Shown: piece by piece, positions 1 to 6,520 of the stretch
Position numbering within the stretch: the stretch's first letter is position 1
Layout: each line of letters opens with the position of its first letter
Assembly: GCA_009845505.1 (NCBI GenBank)
Contig: VXZL01000219.1
Coordinates: 1 to 8,543, forward strand
DNA: 8,543 nt
Source: Candidatus Poribacteria bacterium
GTDB taxonomy: Bacteria > Poribacteria > WGA-4E > WGA-3G
Reading direction: 5' to 3'
Notes under the pieces: model-generated
What the model was told of the DNA's origin: nothing
Databases searched by the model: none
What the model saw: the letters and a program-made list of their open reading frames with translations, nothing else
Made by a program: the position numbers and the translations under genes

Positions 1-74
1 TTTTATTCCACTATTTTACAACATTTCTATGTTTTACTCAATATGACTTCGTAGAATAAAAAAACGTATAAATG

Positions 75-80
75 TATAAT
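75..80 (+). promoter_or_regulatory. Candidate -10 box upstream of the porin
   Basis: A perfect TATAAT lies about 125 bases ahead of the porin start, in AT-rich DNA and directly preceded by TG. No convincing -35 hexamer sits 16-18 bases upstream (the best register gives TAGAAT). If used, it would give an untranslated leader of roughly 115 bases before the GTG start. AT-rich DNA yields TATAAT by chance fairly often, so this is only a candidate. Confidence 0.35.
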
Positions 81-203
81 AGGGTACACGTCGGGGCGAT
101 TTAGTGAAATATTTAAAACTAAATGCCCCTCTGGGATACACGTTTTCGATGAAAAAAGTCAATTTCGTTGGCAGTACATAGATTACCATTAAGGAGGCAA
201 ACA

Positions 204-1490
204 GTGTATAAACAGATAGGTTTTATATTCAGTTTCGGCATCGCATTTTTGTTGATCGTTTCTCCGTTCGCGATGGCGGAAACTGATACAACCGAAGAGA
301 CAGCAGAAGCAGTTGAGCCTGCTGAACCCAAGAAAAGCCCGATTAAGGTCGGTGGGGCAATGCGTGTAAACTACGCCTACAGTACTACTTACGGTGATGA
401 GGAGAACCCACATCCGCGAGGCGAAAAAATCGGTGATGTTGACCTTGAGATTTTTCGCCTCAATGCGGATCTCGACTATAACAACATCATCAGTCGGCTT
501 GAATACCGGTGGTACGATGGCTATAGTATGATACACACTGCCTGGTTGGGATACAATCTCGGTGACTTCGGTACACTTAAGGCAGGTATTGTGCGGGTCC
601 CCTTCGGTCCAACCGCCTACGGGGTTTCTACGAGTTGGTTTTTTGACCAGCATTTTTATGTCGGGCTCGCCGACGACATGGACTTAGGGGTCACATGGAA
701 TGATACCTTTGATAAACTGACGCTTGATGTCGGCTACTACCCTATGAGTGATCCTCAGTTGATAAAGTATGGCAGTCTAGCGAGTTCTCGCTACAGTTAT
801 GATGTCGTCAAATGGGAAGAAAAGGCTGATGCGAAGGGCAATGTTGAGTGGGGCGCTGGTGAAAACGGATTTGATGAGCAACATCAATTTAATATCCGCG
901 CAATCTACGCACTTGAGAATATCGGGGATTTCGGTGTTTCCGCACAATACGGATTGCTAAAAGGAACAAATGTGGGAGACGATGATAGTGGTAACCACTA
1001 TGCTGTCTCTGCTCACATGAAGAATACTGTTGCGGATTTCACGCTCTTCTCGCAATTCTCCTATTATGCCCATAATATCACTGATGATACGCCTTGGGGC
1101 ACGGGAGACTTAATTCCGATGGGTGCTTATGACTTCGCTTGGCCCGTTGCATCTACGGGATTAATACCCGCGCTGTCGCTACGATACGGTGGTATAGATA
1201 CTTCAAGTATCTCATGGATTGACAGTGTTACGCCTTATGCAGAATGGAGCACTATCCTCAAAACTGTTGATGACTACAACGCGAGTACCCTTGTCACGCT
1301 CGGGGCAAGTTGGACCGTCTTGGGTGCATTGTATGTGTATAGTGATCTTGCAATTTCCGATGGCAACTTCTTTGTCGGCAACACAGGAGATAACTACGGG
1401 AACATCCTTACAGGGGTTAATCATGTGGGCGCCAACGGCAATAACCAATGGCATTGGCGACTTAATTTCAACTTCGGCTACTATTTCTAA
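204..1490 (+). CDS. Outer-membrane porin-like beta-barrel protein
   Basis: The predicted product is 428 residues. I chose the GTG at 204 because AAGGAGG (191-197) sits six bases upstream. The longer frame from a TTG at 168 would place that ribosome site inside the gene and put 12 extra residues before the signal peptide. Residues 1-25 form a Sec signal peptide (YKQ, a hydrophobic core, then AMA before Glu26). An acidic, Pro/Ala/Glu-rich linker follows to about residue 45. The rest is alternating, aromatic- and Gly-rich sequence typical of transmembrane beta strands, ending in FNFGYYF with the C-terminal Phe recognised by the outer-membrane assembly machinery. The 'LGDFGTLKAGIVRVPFGP' segment resembles carbohydrate- or phosphate-type porins (porin O/P or DcaP-like), but I cannot fix the substrate. 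The gene lies 157 bases ahead of a BCCT transporter on the same strand, so solute passage across both membranes is a reasonable inference. The fold call is firm; the specificity is not. Confidence 0.85.
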   Translation: MYKQIGFIFSFGIAFLLIVSPFAMAETDTTEETAEAVEPAEPKKSPIKVGGAMRVNYAYSTTYGDEENPHPRGEKIGDVDLEIFRLNADLDYNNIISRLEYRWYDGYSMIHTAWLGYNLGDFGTLKAGIVRVPFGPTAYGVSTSWFFDQHFYVGLADDMDLGVTWNDTFDKLTLDVGYYPMSDPQLIKYGSLASSRYSYDVVKWEEKADAKGNVEWGAGENGFDEQHQFNIRAIYALENIGDFGVSAQYGLLKGTNVGDDDSGNHYAVSAHMKNTVADFTLFSQFSYYAHNITDDTPWGTGDLIPMGAYDFAWPVASTGLIPALSLRYGGIDTSSISWIDSVTPYAEWSTILKTVDDYNASTLVTLGASWTVLGALYVYSDLAISDGNFFVGNTGDNYGNILTGVNHVGANGNNQWHWRLNFNFGYYF

Positions 1491-1494
1491 GTAG

Positions 1495-1518
1495 TTTTCA
1501 GTTATCAGTTTTCAGTTA
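1495..1518. repeat. TTTTCAGTTA direct repeat just after the porin stop
   Basis: Two identical 10-base units TTTTCAGTTA (1495-1504 and 1509-1518) are separated by TCAG, so CAGTT recurs three times. The repeat starts four bases after the porin stop codon. It looks like a short piece of a dispersed intergenic repeat rather than a terminator, because it has no stem potential and no T-run after a stem. Confidence 0.55.
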
Positions 1519-1596
1519 AAGGGTGACACCGTAATAATTCACTGCTTGCTCAAAGTACTACAAGTTTGGACGGATTGTTACAAATTGCCCTTAACT

Positions 1597-1607
1597 CTCA
1601 CTGTGAG
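1597..1607. promoter_or_regulatory. Palindrome CTCACTGTGAG ahead of the BCCT gene
   Basis: A perfect 11-base palindrome, CTCAC-T-GTGAG, sits 40 bases upstream of the BCCT start codon. A second short palindrome, TTGTTACAA, lies at 1575-1583. Such paired dyads close to a start fit a repressor or activator site or a small leader hairpin. No clear -35/-10 pair is visible beside them, so the regulatory role is a guess. Confidence 0.3.
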
Positions 1608-1647
1608 GTAACTGGTAGCGGTTAATGAAAAAAAGGAGAATTTAGAA

Positions 1648-3171
1648 ATGAACGAAGAAGGCAAACACCTCGAGAACAACACCAAGATATTTGGGTTGAC
1701 ACCGGTATTCCTCGTTTCCTCAATTACCATCGTCATTTTTGTTATCGGATCCCTCGTATTTCGAGAAGGGGCAACAAAGGTCTTCGGGGCTTCCCGCACG
1801 TGGCTTACTACGAACTTCGACTGGTGGTTCATGGACAGCGTCAACCTCCTTGTGCTTTTCTGTCTCTTTCTGATTGTCTCTCCACTCGGCAAGATTCGCA
1901 TCGGTGGAAAGGAGGCTGTCCCTGAATACTCCAACCTCACCTGGTTCGCTATGCTTTTTGCAGCCGGTATCGGTATCGGGCTTCTGTTTTTCGGGGTCTT
2001 GGAACCTGTCCAACACTTTATGAGCCCCCCTCTCGGCGGTGAAGCGAAAACCGATCCTGCCCTGGGTATCGCGGCGACGACGTTTCACTGGGGACTACAC
2101 GGCTGGGCGGTCTATGGCGTCGTCGGACTCGCCCTGGCATTCTTCGCCTACAACCGGGGACTGCCGCTCACCATCCGATCCGCGTTCTACCCGCTCCTCG
2201 GTGAGCGCGTTTGGGGCTGGCCGGGTCATGTCATCGATACGCTCGCCGTCTTCGCCAGCTTGTTCGGGCTCGCCACTTCACTGGGCTTAGGTGCACAGCA
2301 GGTGACCGCCGGGCTCAACTACCTCTTTGAAGTGCCGGCGACCAACACCACCATGGTCGTGCTGATCGTCTGCATAACCGCTGGCGCACTCATCTCTGTG
2401 TTGACAGGGCTGAATATCGGCATCAAACGCCTCAGCCAGCTTAACGTGATCCTGGCGTTTCTGCTCTTGCTCTTTATCCTCGTCGTCGGACCGAAACTCG
2501 CGATCTTCAAAGGCGTATTCACCGGGCTGGGCGCCTATATCTCCAATCTAAGGCCCCTCAGCAACTGGGTCGGCCGTGAAGACACAGGGTTCCTGCACGG
2601 TTGGACAACCTTCTATTGGGCGTGGTGGATCGCCTGGGCTCCCTTCGTCGGCACCTTTATCGCCCGAATTTCAAAGGGACGCACAGTTCGAGAATTCATC
2701 ACCGGCGTGCTACTTTTACCAACACTCTTGTGTTTAATCTGGTTTAGTGCCTTCGGCGGCACTGCCCTTGACCAGTTCATGACCGATGGCTACACCGGGG
2801 TGACCGAAACGGTTGAAGCCTATACACCAGAACTCTCGTTGTTCAAAATGCTTGACAAATTGCCGATGACACCCCTGGTGTCTTCTATCGCAATGCTGCT
2901 GACGATCATCTTTTTCGTCACCTCATCCGACTCTGGCTCGCTTGTGATTGATACCATCACGGCAGGCGGCAAGTTTGACGCACCGGTCTCTCACCGAGTG
3001 TTCTGGTGCTCGGCTGAAGGTGCTGTTGCTATCGTGCTGTTACTTGGCGGCGGCCTGAGTTCTTTACAGGCAGCCTCCCTCGTCACAGGTTTCCCTTTCG
3101 CGATTATCCTATTAGGAATGGCGGTTTGCGTCTGGATGGGGCTCCGTAGCGAATTGGACAAGTTGGACTAA
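1648..3171 (+). CDS. BCCT-family betaine/choline/carnitine-type transporter
   Basis: A 507-residue inner-membrane protein with about twelve hydrophobic helices, normal length for the family. The start is set by AGGAG at 1634-1638, nine bases upstream of the ATG. Family landmarks are clear: the glycine stretch GIGIGLLFFGVLEP at residues 107-120 (GMGIG in BetP), HWGLHGW from residue 147, and the signature GWTTFYWAWWIAWAPF from residue 318, whose Trp residues form the aromatic box that binds trimethylammonium groups. VTSSDSG at 424-430 keeps the Thr/Ser pair (T425, S426) that in BetP helps form the second sodium site. These proteins import glycine betaine, choline, carnitine or related zwitterions, usually for osmoprotection or as nutrients. 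Sodium coupling is likely but not proven, because Ile replaces the BetP Met in the glycine stretch. The C-terminal tail is very short. After the TAA stop the same frame continues as EVYDPEQVIAEYE, so the tail may have been shortened by a stop mutation. A truncated paralogue lies immediately downstream. Confidence 0.93.
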   Translation: MNEEGKHLENNTKIFGLTPVFLVSSITIVIFVIGSLVFREGATKVFGASRTWLTTNFDWWFMDSVNLLVLFCLFLIVSPLGKIRIGGKEAVPEYSNLTWFAMLFAAGIGIGLLFFGVLEPVQHFMSPPLGGEAKTDPALGIAATTFHWGLHGWAVYGVVGLALAFFAYNRGLPLTIRSAFYPLLGERVWGWPGHVIDTLAVFASLFGLATSLGLGAQQVTAGLNYLFEVPATNTTMVVLIVCITAGALISVLTGLNIGIKRLSQLNVILAFLLLLFILVVGPKLAIFKGVFTGLGAYISNLRPLSNWVGREDTGFLHGWTTFYWAWWIAWAPFVGTFIARISKGRTVREFITGVLLLPTLLCLIWFSAFGGTALDQFMTDGYTGVTETVEAYTPELSLFKMLDKLPMTPLVSSIAMLLTIIFFVTSSDSGSLVIDTITAGGKFDAPVSHRVFWCSAEGAVAIVLLLGGGLSSLQAASLVTGFPFAIILLGMAVCVWMGLRSELDKLD

Positions 3172-3205
3172 GAGGTTTACGACCCCGAGCAGGTTATCGC
3201 GGAAT

Positions 3206-3742
3206 ATGAGTTTTGCAGCGGTAACTTCCCATTGGGGACTTCATGCGTGGGCAGGCTACGCTGTCATTGGGCTTGCCCTCGCCTTTTTTACGCCTACATT
3301 TATTATCTTCGTGCTGCTACCGGCAACTTTGTGTTTGATAGGGTTCAGTGCCTTTGGCGGCAGTGCCCTCCATCAGCTCCTTACCGGTGGTTACACGGGC
3401 GTGACTGAGATCGTCGAAGCATATAAACCAGAACTGGCACTCTTCAAAATGTTTGAAGGACTTCCGTGGACAACGCTCCTCTCCTGTATCGGTATGACGT
3501 TGACGATCATTTTCTTCGTCACTTCGTCAGATTCCGGCTCTCTGATTATTGACATTATCGCAGCCGGTTGCAAAGTTGACGCACTGATACCACAACGTGT
3601 GTTTTGGTGTACCGCAGAAGGCTTAGTGGCTATCGCACTCCTCCTCGGCGGAGGACTGAGATCGTTAGCCCCTTCCCTTGCGACGGGCTTCCCGTTCGCG
3701 ATTGTCCTATTAGGCATGGGAGTCTGTTATCTTCAAAGGTAG
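3206..3742 (+). pseudogene. Truncated second BCCT transporter copy
   Basis: The 178-residue open frame is a paralogue of the upstream transporter that has lost its ends and middle. It begins at the HWGLHAW helix (residue 147 of the intact copy), runs through the IGLALAFF motif, then jumps at about 3290-3300 straight to the equivalent of residue 350 (FIIFVLLPATLC against FITGVLLLPTLLC). About 180 residues are missing, including the Trp-box signature essential for substrate binding. From the jump onward the two copies match at roughly 70-75% of residues by eye, including VTSSDSGSL. The C-terminus breaks after GMGVC and ends in the unrelated YLQR. The ATG at 3206 has no good ribosome site, and the N-terminal third of the family is absent. 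The deletion happens to keep the frame open. This is best read as a decayed tandem duplicate, not a working transporter. Expression of a membrane fragment cannot be excluded. Confidence 0.85.
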
Positions 3743-3835
3743 GAAAATATTTTACACACTCAAGCGACACGATGGACACAGTTTATCACACCACTCGGTG
3801 GAATTATTGCGTTTGCCTGTTTCTTCTTACCGTGG

Positions 3836-4225
3836 GTGGAAAGAGGTCCGCCGTTCATGCCGACAATAGATGAAGATGGTGGGCACACTTACATTATGTC
3901 AGGTGTTGATTTTTTTCTCCCTGATTTTCTTGCGCTACATGCCTTCCCTATTGCAGTCCCTTTTATCGCAAGTGCCGTAATTATGAGTTTAAGTCTATAC
4001 ACGGTAATCCGTCGAACACCTTGGAAATATAGAGTGCCAATCCTTATATGTGCTGGTATCGGACTCTCGCACCTGCTAACGGAGTATCTTCGGCATGTAA
4101 GGATGTCACAGATCCCAGATACCAGTAGTTACGCCACTCAATTGGGTTTTTGGGGGACAGTTATAGGGTTTGTCGTCACTGTCATTGGTGTTTTTTTAAT
4201 CAGGAGGAAAGAGATGTTTCCGTAG
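3836..4225 (+). CDS. Small multi-spanning membrane protein, 5' end uncertain
   Basis: No family recognised. From the GTG at 3836 the product is 129 residues with three probable membrane helices: about residues 27-57 (FLPDFLALHAF...SLYTVI), 67-83 (ILICAGIGLSH) and 105-122 (FWGTVIGFVVTVIGVFLI), with basic flanks. The GTG has no ribosome site. The same frame is open back to 3743, right behind the TAG of the BCCT remnant. That stretch encodes a further hydrophobic helix (FITPLGGIIAFACFFLPWV) that joins naturally to the rest of the protein. It contains no ATG, GTG or TTG; only an ATT at 3749, behind AAAGGTAGG, could serve. I infer that the true start was lost when the DNA was joined to the BCCT remnant. 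The gene is therefore either 5'-truncated or starts at a rare codon. Function unknown; it may be a pseudogene. Confidence 0.5.
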   Translation: MERGPPFMPTIDEDGGHTYIMSGVDFFLPDFLALHAFPIAVPFIASAVIMSLSLYTVIRRTPWKYRVPILICAGIGLSHLLTEYLRHVRMSQIPDTSSYATQLGFWGTVIGFVVTVIGVFLIRRKEMFP

Positions 4226-4406
4226 CGAGCCACATGCCCCGCTCCGCATGATTGTAACATGTGTTGCCCAAGGTCAAACTTGGGAATCACCCTACAAGGG
4301 TGAAAGAGGTGCTTACTGGGTAGAACAACACAGGGTTGTTACCCAGCCCAGCCGAAAGAACCATACAGGGAGGAATCTCCCTGCTTTAGCTGGGAGAGGG
4401 GGTCAA
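4226..4406 (+). mobile_element. Remnant IS200/IS605-type element (right end, no tnpB)
   Basis: The 3' portion carries the layout GAATC - stem - CTTTAG - stem - GAG - TCAA (4373-4406), closely matching known right ends of IS200/IS605-family TnpB elements such as ISDra2. No tnpB or tnpA reading frame lies upstream; the membrane-protein gene ends at 4225. Near the left limit are CATGC/GCATG (4233-4237 and 4246-4250) and CACATG/CATGTG (4231-4236 and 4258-4263), which could be a left-end hairpin, but this is uncertain. One plus-strand frame (4227-4419) is open without a start and might be an eroded tnpB 3' tail; I see no TnpB motifs in it. It is either an internally deleted, MITE-like derivative or a truncated right end. 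The left boundary is a guess; the right boundary after TCAA at 4406 is better supported. Confidence 0.6.
4267..4406 (+). ncRNA. Omega-RNA-like chain of hairpins
   Basis: Four stem-loops follow one another. CCCAAG/CTTGGG pairs at 4267-4272 and 4279-4284. CACCCT/AGGGTG pairs at 4288-4293 and 4297-4302. CTGGGTA/TACCCAG (4316-4322 and 4340-4346) encloses ACAAC/GTTGT (4325-4329 and 4335-4339). Finally CAGGGAG/CTCCCTG (4366-4372 and 4377-4383) competes with CTCCC/GGGAG (4377-4381 and 4392-4396), whose loop is GCTTTAGC-like. In TnpB elements the RNA ending at the transposon's right end is the guide scaffold, and the flanking DNA supplies the guide. By that rule the guide would begin at 4407 (AAAAGTGTTTAACTG...). 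The structure is seen directly; the omega-RNA identity is inferred from the family pattern, and expression is unknown. With no TnpB partner here it could only act in trans. Confidence 0.5.
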
Positions 4407-4475
4407 AAAAGTGTTTAACTGCTAATTGCAAGCTGGGGGACACATGAAACTACAGAAGGACTTCATCGCATCTTG

Positions 4476-4502
4476 GGGGGTGGGTTTGACACTGCCACCC
4501 CC
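4476..4502 (-). terminator. GC-rich hairpin downstream of the STAS gene
   Basis: GGGGGTGG (4476-4483) pairs perfectly with CCACCCCC (4495-4502) over an 11-base loop, about 35 bases beyond the stop of the minus-strand STAS gene. It is the strongest stem in this gap, but no T-run follows it on either strand. It is not a canonical intrinsic terminator and may instead protect the 3' end of the message. Confidence 0.3.
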
Positions 4503-4536
4503 GCAGCAACACGTCTTAAAGAACGGGTCGTTGCAT

Positions 4537-4890
4537 CTATTTCAGCGTTTTGGTGAGTGCCGAGATCGCAGCGTCCTCGCTCTTGAAATGTTCAAAAATC
4601 GTCACCAGTCGACTTAGGACGAGTAAACTCTTAATGTGTTGCCCAACATTGATAATACCGATACGACTTTTCATCTGTGCAGCGATAACATGCACATTTA
4701 CCAGCATACCGAGCGCAGAACTATCTATTTTCTGAACATGCTCGAAATTGATGAGAAAGCAGGGCGTTTCAGAAGCATCCAATAACTCTAAGGCGAGTCG
4801 CTCTCGCAATTGTGATACCGCAGGACCGACAATTTTTCCATTGGGTTCCAAAATTGGAATGCCATCTTTCAGACGCATTATCATTTTCAT
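4537..4890 (-). CDS. STAS-domain protein, anti-sigma factor antagonist-like
   Basis: A 117-residue single-domain STAS protein (SpoIIAA/RsbV type). I chose the ATG at 4890 because AAAGGAGAA lies just upstream; a longer frame from 4938 has no ribosome site. It shows the usual order: strand GIPILEPNGKIVG, helix SQLRERLALELL, strand PCFLINFEHVQKI, then DSSALGMLV (D56, S57, S58, L60), which is where SpoIIAA-type proteins are phosphorylated on the Ser after Asp. The C-terminal IKSLLVLSRLVTIFEHF helix is typical. In the family, the unphosphorylated form binds an anti-sigma kinase and frees a sigma factor. The second STAS protein, just upstream in transcription order, aligns position for position, so the two arose by tandem duplication. 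A sigma-70-like gene lies about 2.3 kb away on the same strand, but no RsbW-like kinase or PP2C phosphatase is in the window, so the partners are unknown. Confidence 0.88.
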   Translation of the reverse strand: MKMIMRLKDGIPILEPNGKIVGPAVSQLRERLALELLDASETPCFLINFEHVQKIDSSALGMLVNVHVIAAQMKSRIGIINVGQHIKSLLVLSRLVTIFEHFKSEDAAISALTKTLK

Positions 4891-4960
4891 GGGGTTCTCC
4901 TTTATTGTTTCCTTTGAGAGACTATTGTTTGGATCCATCGTTTAGTTGGATAGATACTCA

Positions 4961-4996
4961 TTGGAGCCATCGCTGCGACAGTAAATCAGGATACAT
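4961..4996 (-). CDS. Possible 11-12-codon leader peptide between the STAS genes
   Basis: On the minus strand an ATG at 4996 begins the frame MYPDLLSQRWLQ and ends with a TGA at 4958-4960. It is preceded at five bases by GAGGTG, a fair ribosome site that is part of the 32-bp repeat. The position, in the leader of the downstream STAS gene, would suit a translated regulatory uORF. It may be chance, as frames this short are common. Confidence 0.22.
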
Positions 4997-5001
4997 ACGT
5001 T

Positions 5002-5065
5002 CACCTCTTTCAAAAGATTGCTTGCGAATCAACCACCTCTTTCAAAAGATTGCTTGCGAATCAAC
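5002..5065. repeat. Perfect 32-bp tandem duplication between the STAS genes
   Basis: Positions 5002-5033 and 5034-5065 are identical over all 32 bases and directly adjacent. On the minus (coding) strand each unit runs from GTTGATTCGCAAG to GAAAGAGGTG, so each carries a Shine-Dalgarno-like AAAGAGGTG. The perfect identity indicates a recent duplication or slippage event. It lies in the gap between the stop of the first STAS gene and the start of the second. There are no spacers, so it is not a CRISPR array. Confidence 0.92.
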
Positions 5066-5069
5066 AGTT

Positions 5070-5438
5070 TCAGAATGCAGCGTGGTGCTGTGGCGCACTT
5101 GAGAGTTGAGCGACCGCATCCACTTCGTCGTCGAAACGTTCAAAAAGACTCGACAGGCGACTCAAGACGAGTAAGTTGTTGATGTGTCTGCCGGCATGGA
5201 TCACGCCAATGCGCCCCTGCTTGTGCTTTGTAATGGCATAGGCTTGCATCAGCACACTCAACCCTGAAGAACTCATCCGCCGTGCGTGGGCAAAGTTGAT
5301 GAGAATGCGAGGGTCATCGTAAGCCTTGACTTCGGGTAAAATGGATTCCCGAAAATCTTTGATGTTCAGGTCCCTATTGAGTTTGCCATGGGGTTCAATG
5401 ATAACGACCCCGTTTTCATGGCGGACTTGGGTTGCCAT
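5070..5438 (-). CDS. STAS-domain protein, variant phosphorylation site
   Basis: A 122-residue single-domain STAS protein. The ATG at 5438 follows AAAGGAG by seven bases. It aligns without gaps over most of its length with the neighbouring STAS protein: strand GVVIIEPHGKLN, strand PRILINFAHARRM, and RIGVIHAGRHINNLLVLSRLSSLFERF at the C-terminal half. The key difference is at the phosphorylation loop, where the usual Asp-Ser-Ser becomes S56-S57-S58 (RRMSSSGLSVL). The acidic residue before the target Ser is missing although the serines remain. It could be a variant that is phosphorylated differently or is no longer a kinase substrate. A short tail (QLSSAPQHHAAF) follows the domain. The gene starts 37 bases after the TolB-like gene stops, which suggests one operon. 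A CCGAG/CTCGG hairpin (5460-5473) sits in that gap. Confidence 0.87.
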   Translation of the reverse strand: MATQVRHENGVVIIEPHGKLNRDLNIKDFRESILPEVKAYDDPRILINFAHARRMSSSGLSVLMQAYAITKHKQGRIGVIHAGRHINNLLVLSRLSSLFERFDDEVDAVAQLSSAPQHHAAF

Positions 5439-5475
5439 AATTCGACTCCTTTACGAGTGCCGAGACAACTCGGAC

Positions 5476-6498
5476 TTAGGGGGCACCGTTTTTGATGCTG
5501 CCCCATTGTGTTGTAAATATCGATGTCAAGGAAACAGAGAGACGCTGACGTGAGGTCCAATCCATTCCCCAGTTATCACTCGGATGATCGGTCAGATTGC
5601 GGATATCTCCGCTGTTAAGATCATACCGATAGATTTTGAAAATATCGGTCGCGCTGGGTTTACCAAGACCATTTCGGACCGCGGCAAAGAGCACGGCATG
5701 TCCATCATCTGTCCAGCAGGCTTTATCTATTTTCCACTTTTCTGGGATGTCTAATGTCTTGAGATGCCGGGTGTCTTTATTAACGATAAGGACACTGTTG
5801 GCAATCCGTCTTTTGGCATCAATTTCCATCTCACTGTAGAGAATATATTCGCCATCGGGTGACCAACTCGGAAAAGCACTGATAGTGGCAGTATCGCCAA
5901 ATCTCCCCTTGCGCTGTTTACGGAGCACGGGATGAGGCTTCCCGCCATTTGCGTTGATGGTGTAGATGTGTCTGCCTTCTCCGGGTTTTATGTATTCAAA
6001 GACGATTTTTTTGCCATCGGGTGACCAGTCGGGTGACGCGGCAAACCCCAAATGTGTCAATTGCCGCACCTGACGGCTTGCAATGTCCATCATAAAGAGT
6101 TCTAAGGTTCCGCCCCCGGCGCGGCTACTATCAAAGACCAGAGATTTCCCATCGGGGGACCATGAGGGGCTCCCGTCCTGTGCAGGGTGTTCAGTGAGAT
6201 TGTGTTGACGCGTGCCATCGCGATTCATGATGAAGATCTCATACTGTTGCGCGACCCCTTGTAGGTTCCCCGGTATCTCTGAATGTAAGTCCATTGCGAA
6301 GGCAATCTGACGACCATCTCGCGACCATCTCGCATGCCCAATACCGAACGGTGTGTCCGTGACCTTACGGACATTGCCACCCGCATCGTTCATCACATAA
6401 TAGTCGGTTTTCCCCTCTCTATCAGAGAGGAAGACGATCTCGGCAAACGTCAGGGTCGGCATGAGGAAAATGTAGATGAGTATCAAAATTCTCTGCAT
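5476..6498 (-). CDS. Secreted TolB-like PD40 beta-propeller protein
   Basis: A 340-residue protein starting at the ATG at 6498, five bases after GAGGTG. Residues 1-19 form a signal peptide (MQR, a hydrophobic core, then TFA before Glu20), so it acts in the periplasm or outside the cell. It consists of repeated WD40-like TolB blades (PD40) marked by W-S-x-D-G motifs at about residues 58, 113, 158, 212 and 262, with a degenerate one at 314. Typical blade phrases are SWSPDGKSLVF, DWSPDGKKIVF and HIYTINANGGKPH. It lacks the N-terminal domain of true TolB (about 430 residues) and none of the Tol-Pal genes are nearby, so it is a propeller of the TolB fold, not the Tol-Pal subunit. Such propellers usually bind proteins or glycans; the ligand here is unknown. 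It precedes the STAS pair closely on the same strand. The C-terminus, ending TTQWGSIKN, is not another blade. Confidence 0.85.
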   Translation of the reverse strand: MQRILILIYIFLMPTLTFAEIVFLSDREGKTDYYVMNDAGGNVRKVTDTPFGIGHARWSRDGRQIAFAMDLHSEIPGNLQGVAQQYEIFIMNRDGTRQHNLTEHPAQDGSPSWSPDGKSLVFDSSRAGGGTLELFMMDIASRQVRQLTHLGFAASPDWSPDGKKIVFEYIKPGEGRHIYTINANGGKPHPVLRKQRKGRFGDTATISAFPSWSPDGEYILYSEMEIDAKRRIANSVLIVNKDTRHLKTLDIPEKWKIDKACWTDDGHAVLFAAVRNGLGKPSATDIFKIYRYDLNSGDIRNLTDHPSDNWGMDWTSRQRLSVSLTSIFTTQWGSIKNGAP

Positions 6499-6520
6499 GG
6501 ATTCACCTCTTATTATGAGT

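Noticed and set aside
168..203. Longer porin start at TTG 168
   Set aside because: It would place the AAGGAGG ribosome site inside the gene and put 12 extra residues, several basic, before an otherwise perfect signal peptide. The GTG at 204 fits better.
189..653. Minus-strand 154-residue open frame
   Set aside because: Lies wholly opposite the well-supported porin gene; no domain or export signal, so an antisense shadow.
4231..4263. Firm left end of the IS200/IS605-like element
   Set aside because: Short inverted repeats are present, but nothing diagnostic of a left end or target flank is visible, so the boundary was kept tentative.
4426..4617. Plus-strand 63-residue open frame
   Set aside because: No ribosome site or motif, and its 3' part lies antisense to the STAS gene.
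5002..5065. CRISPR repeat pair
   Set aside because: Two 32-base units are directly adjacent with no spacer, there are no further copies and no cas genes.
5476..6498. Naming the propeller gene tolB
   Set aside because: It lacks the TolB N-terminal domain and any Tol-Pal neighbours; it shares only the PD40 propeller fold.
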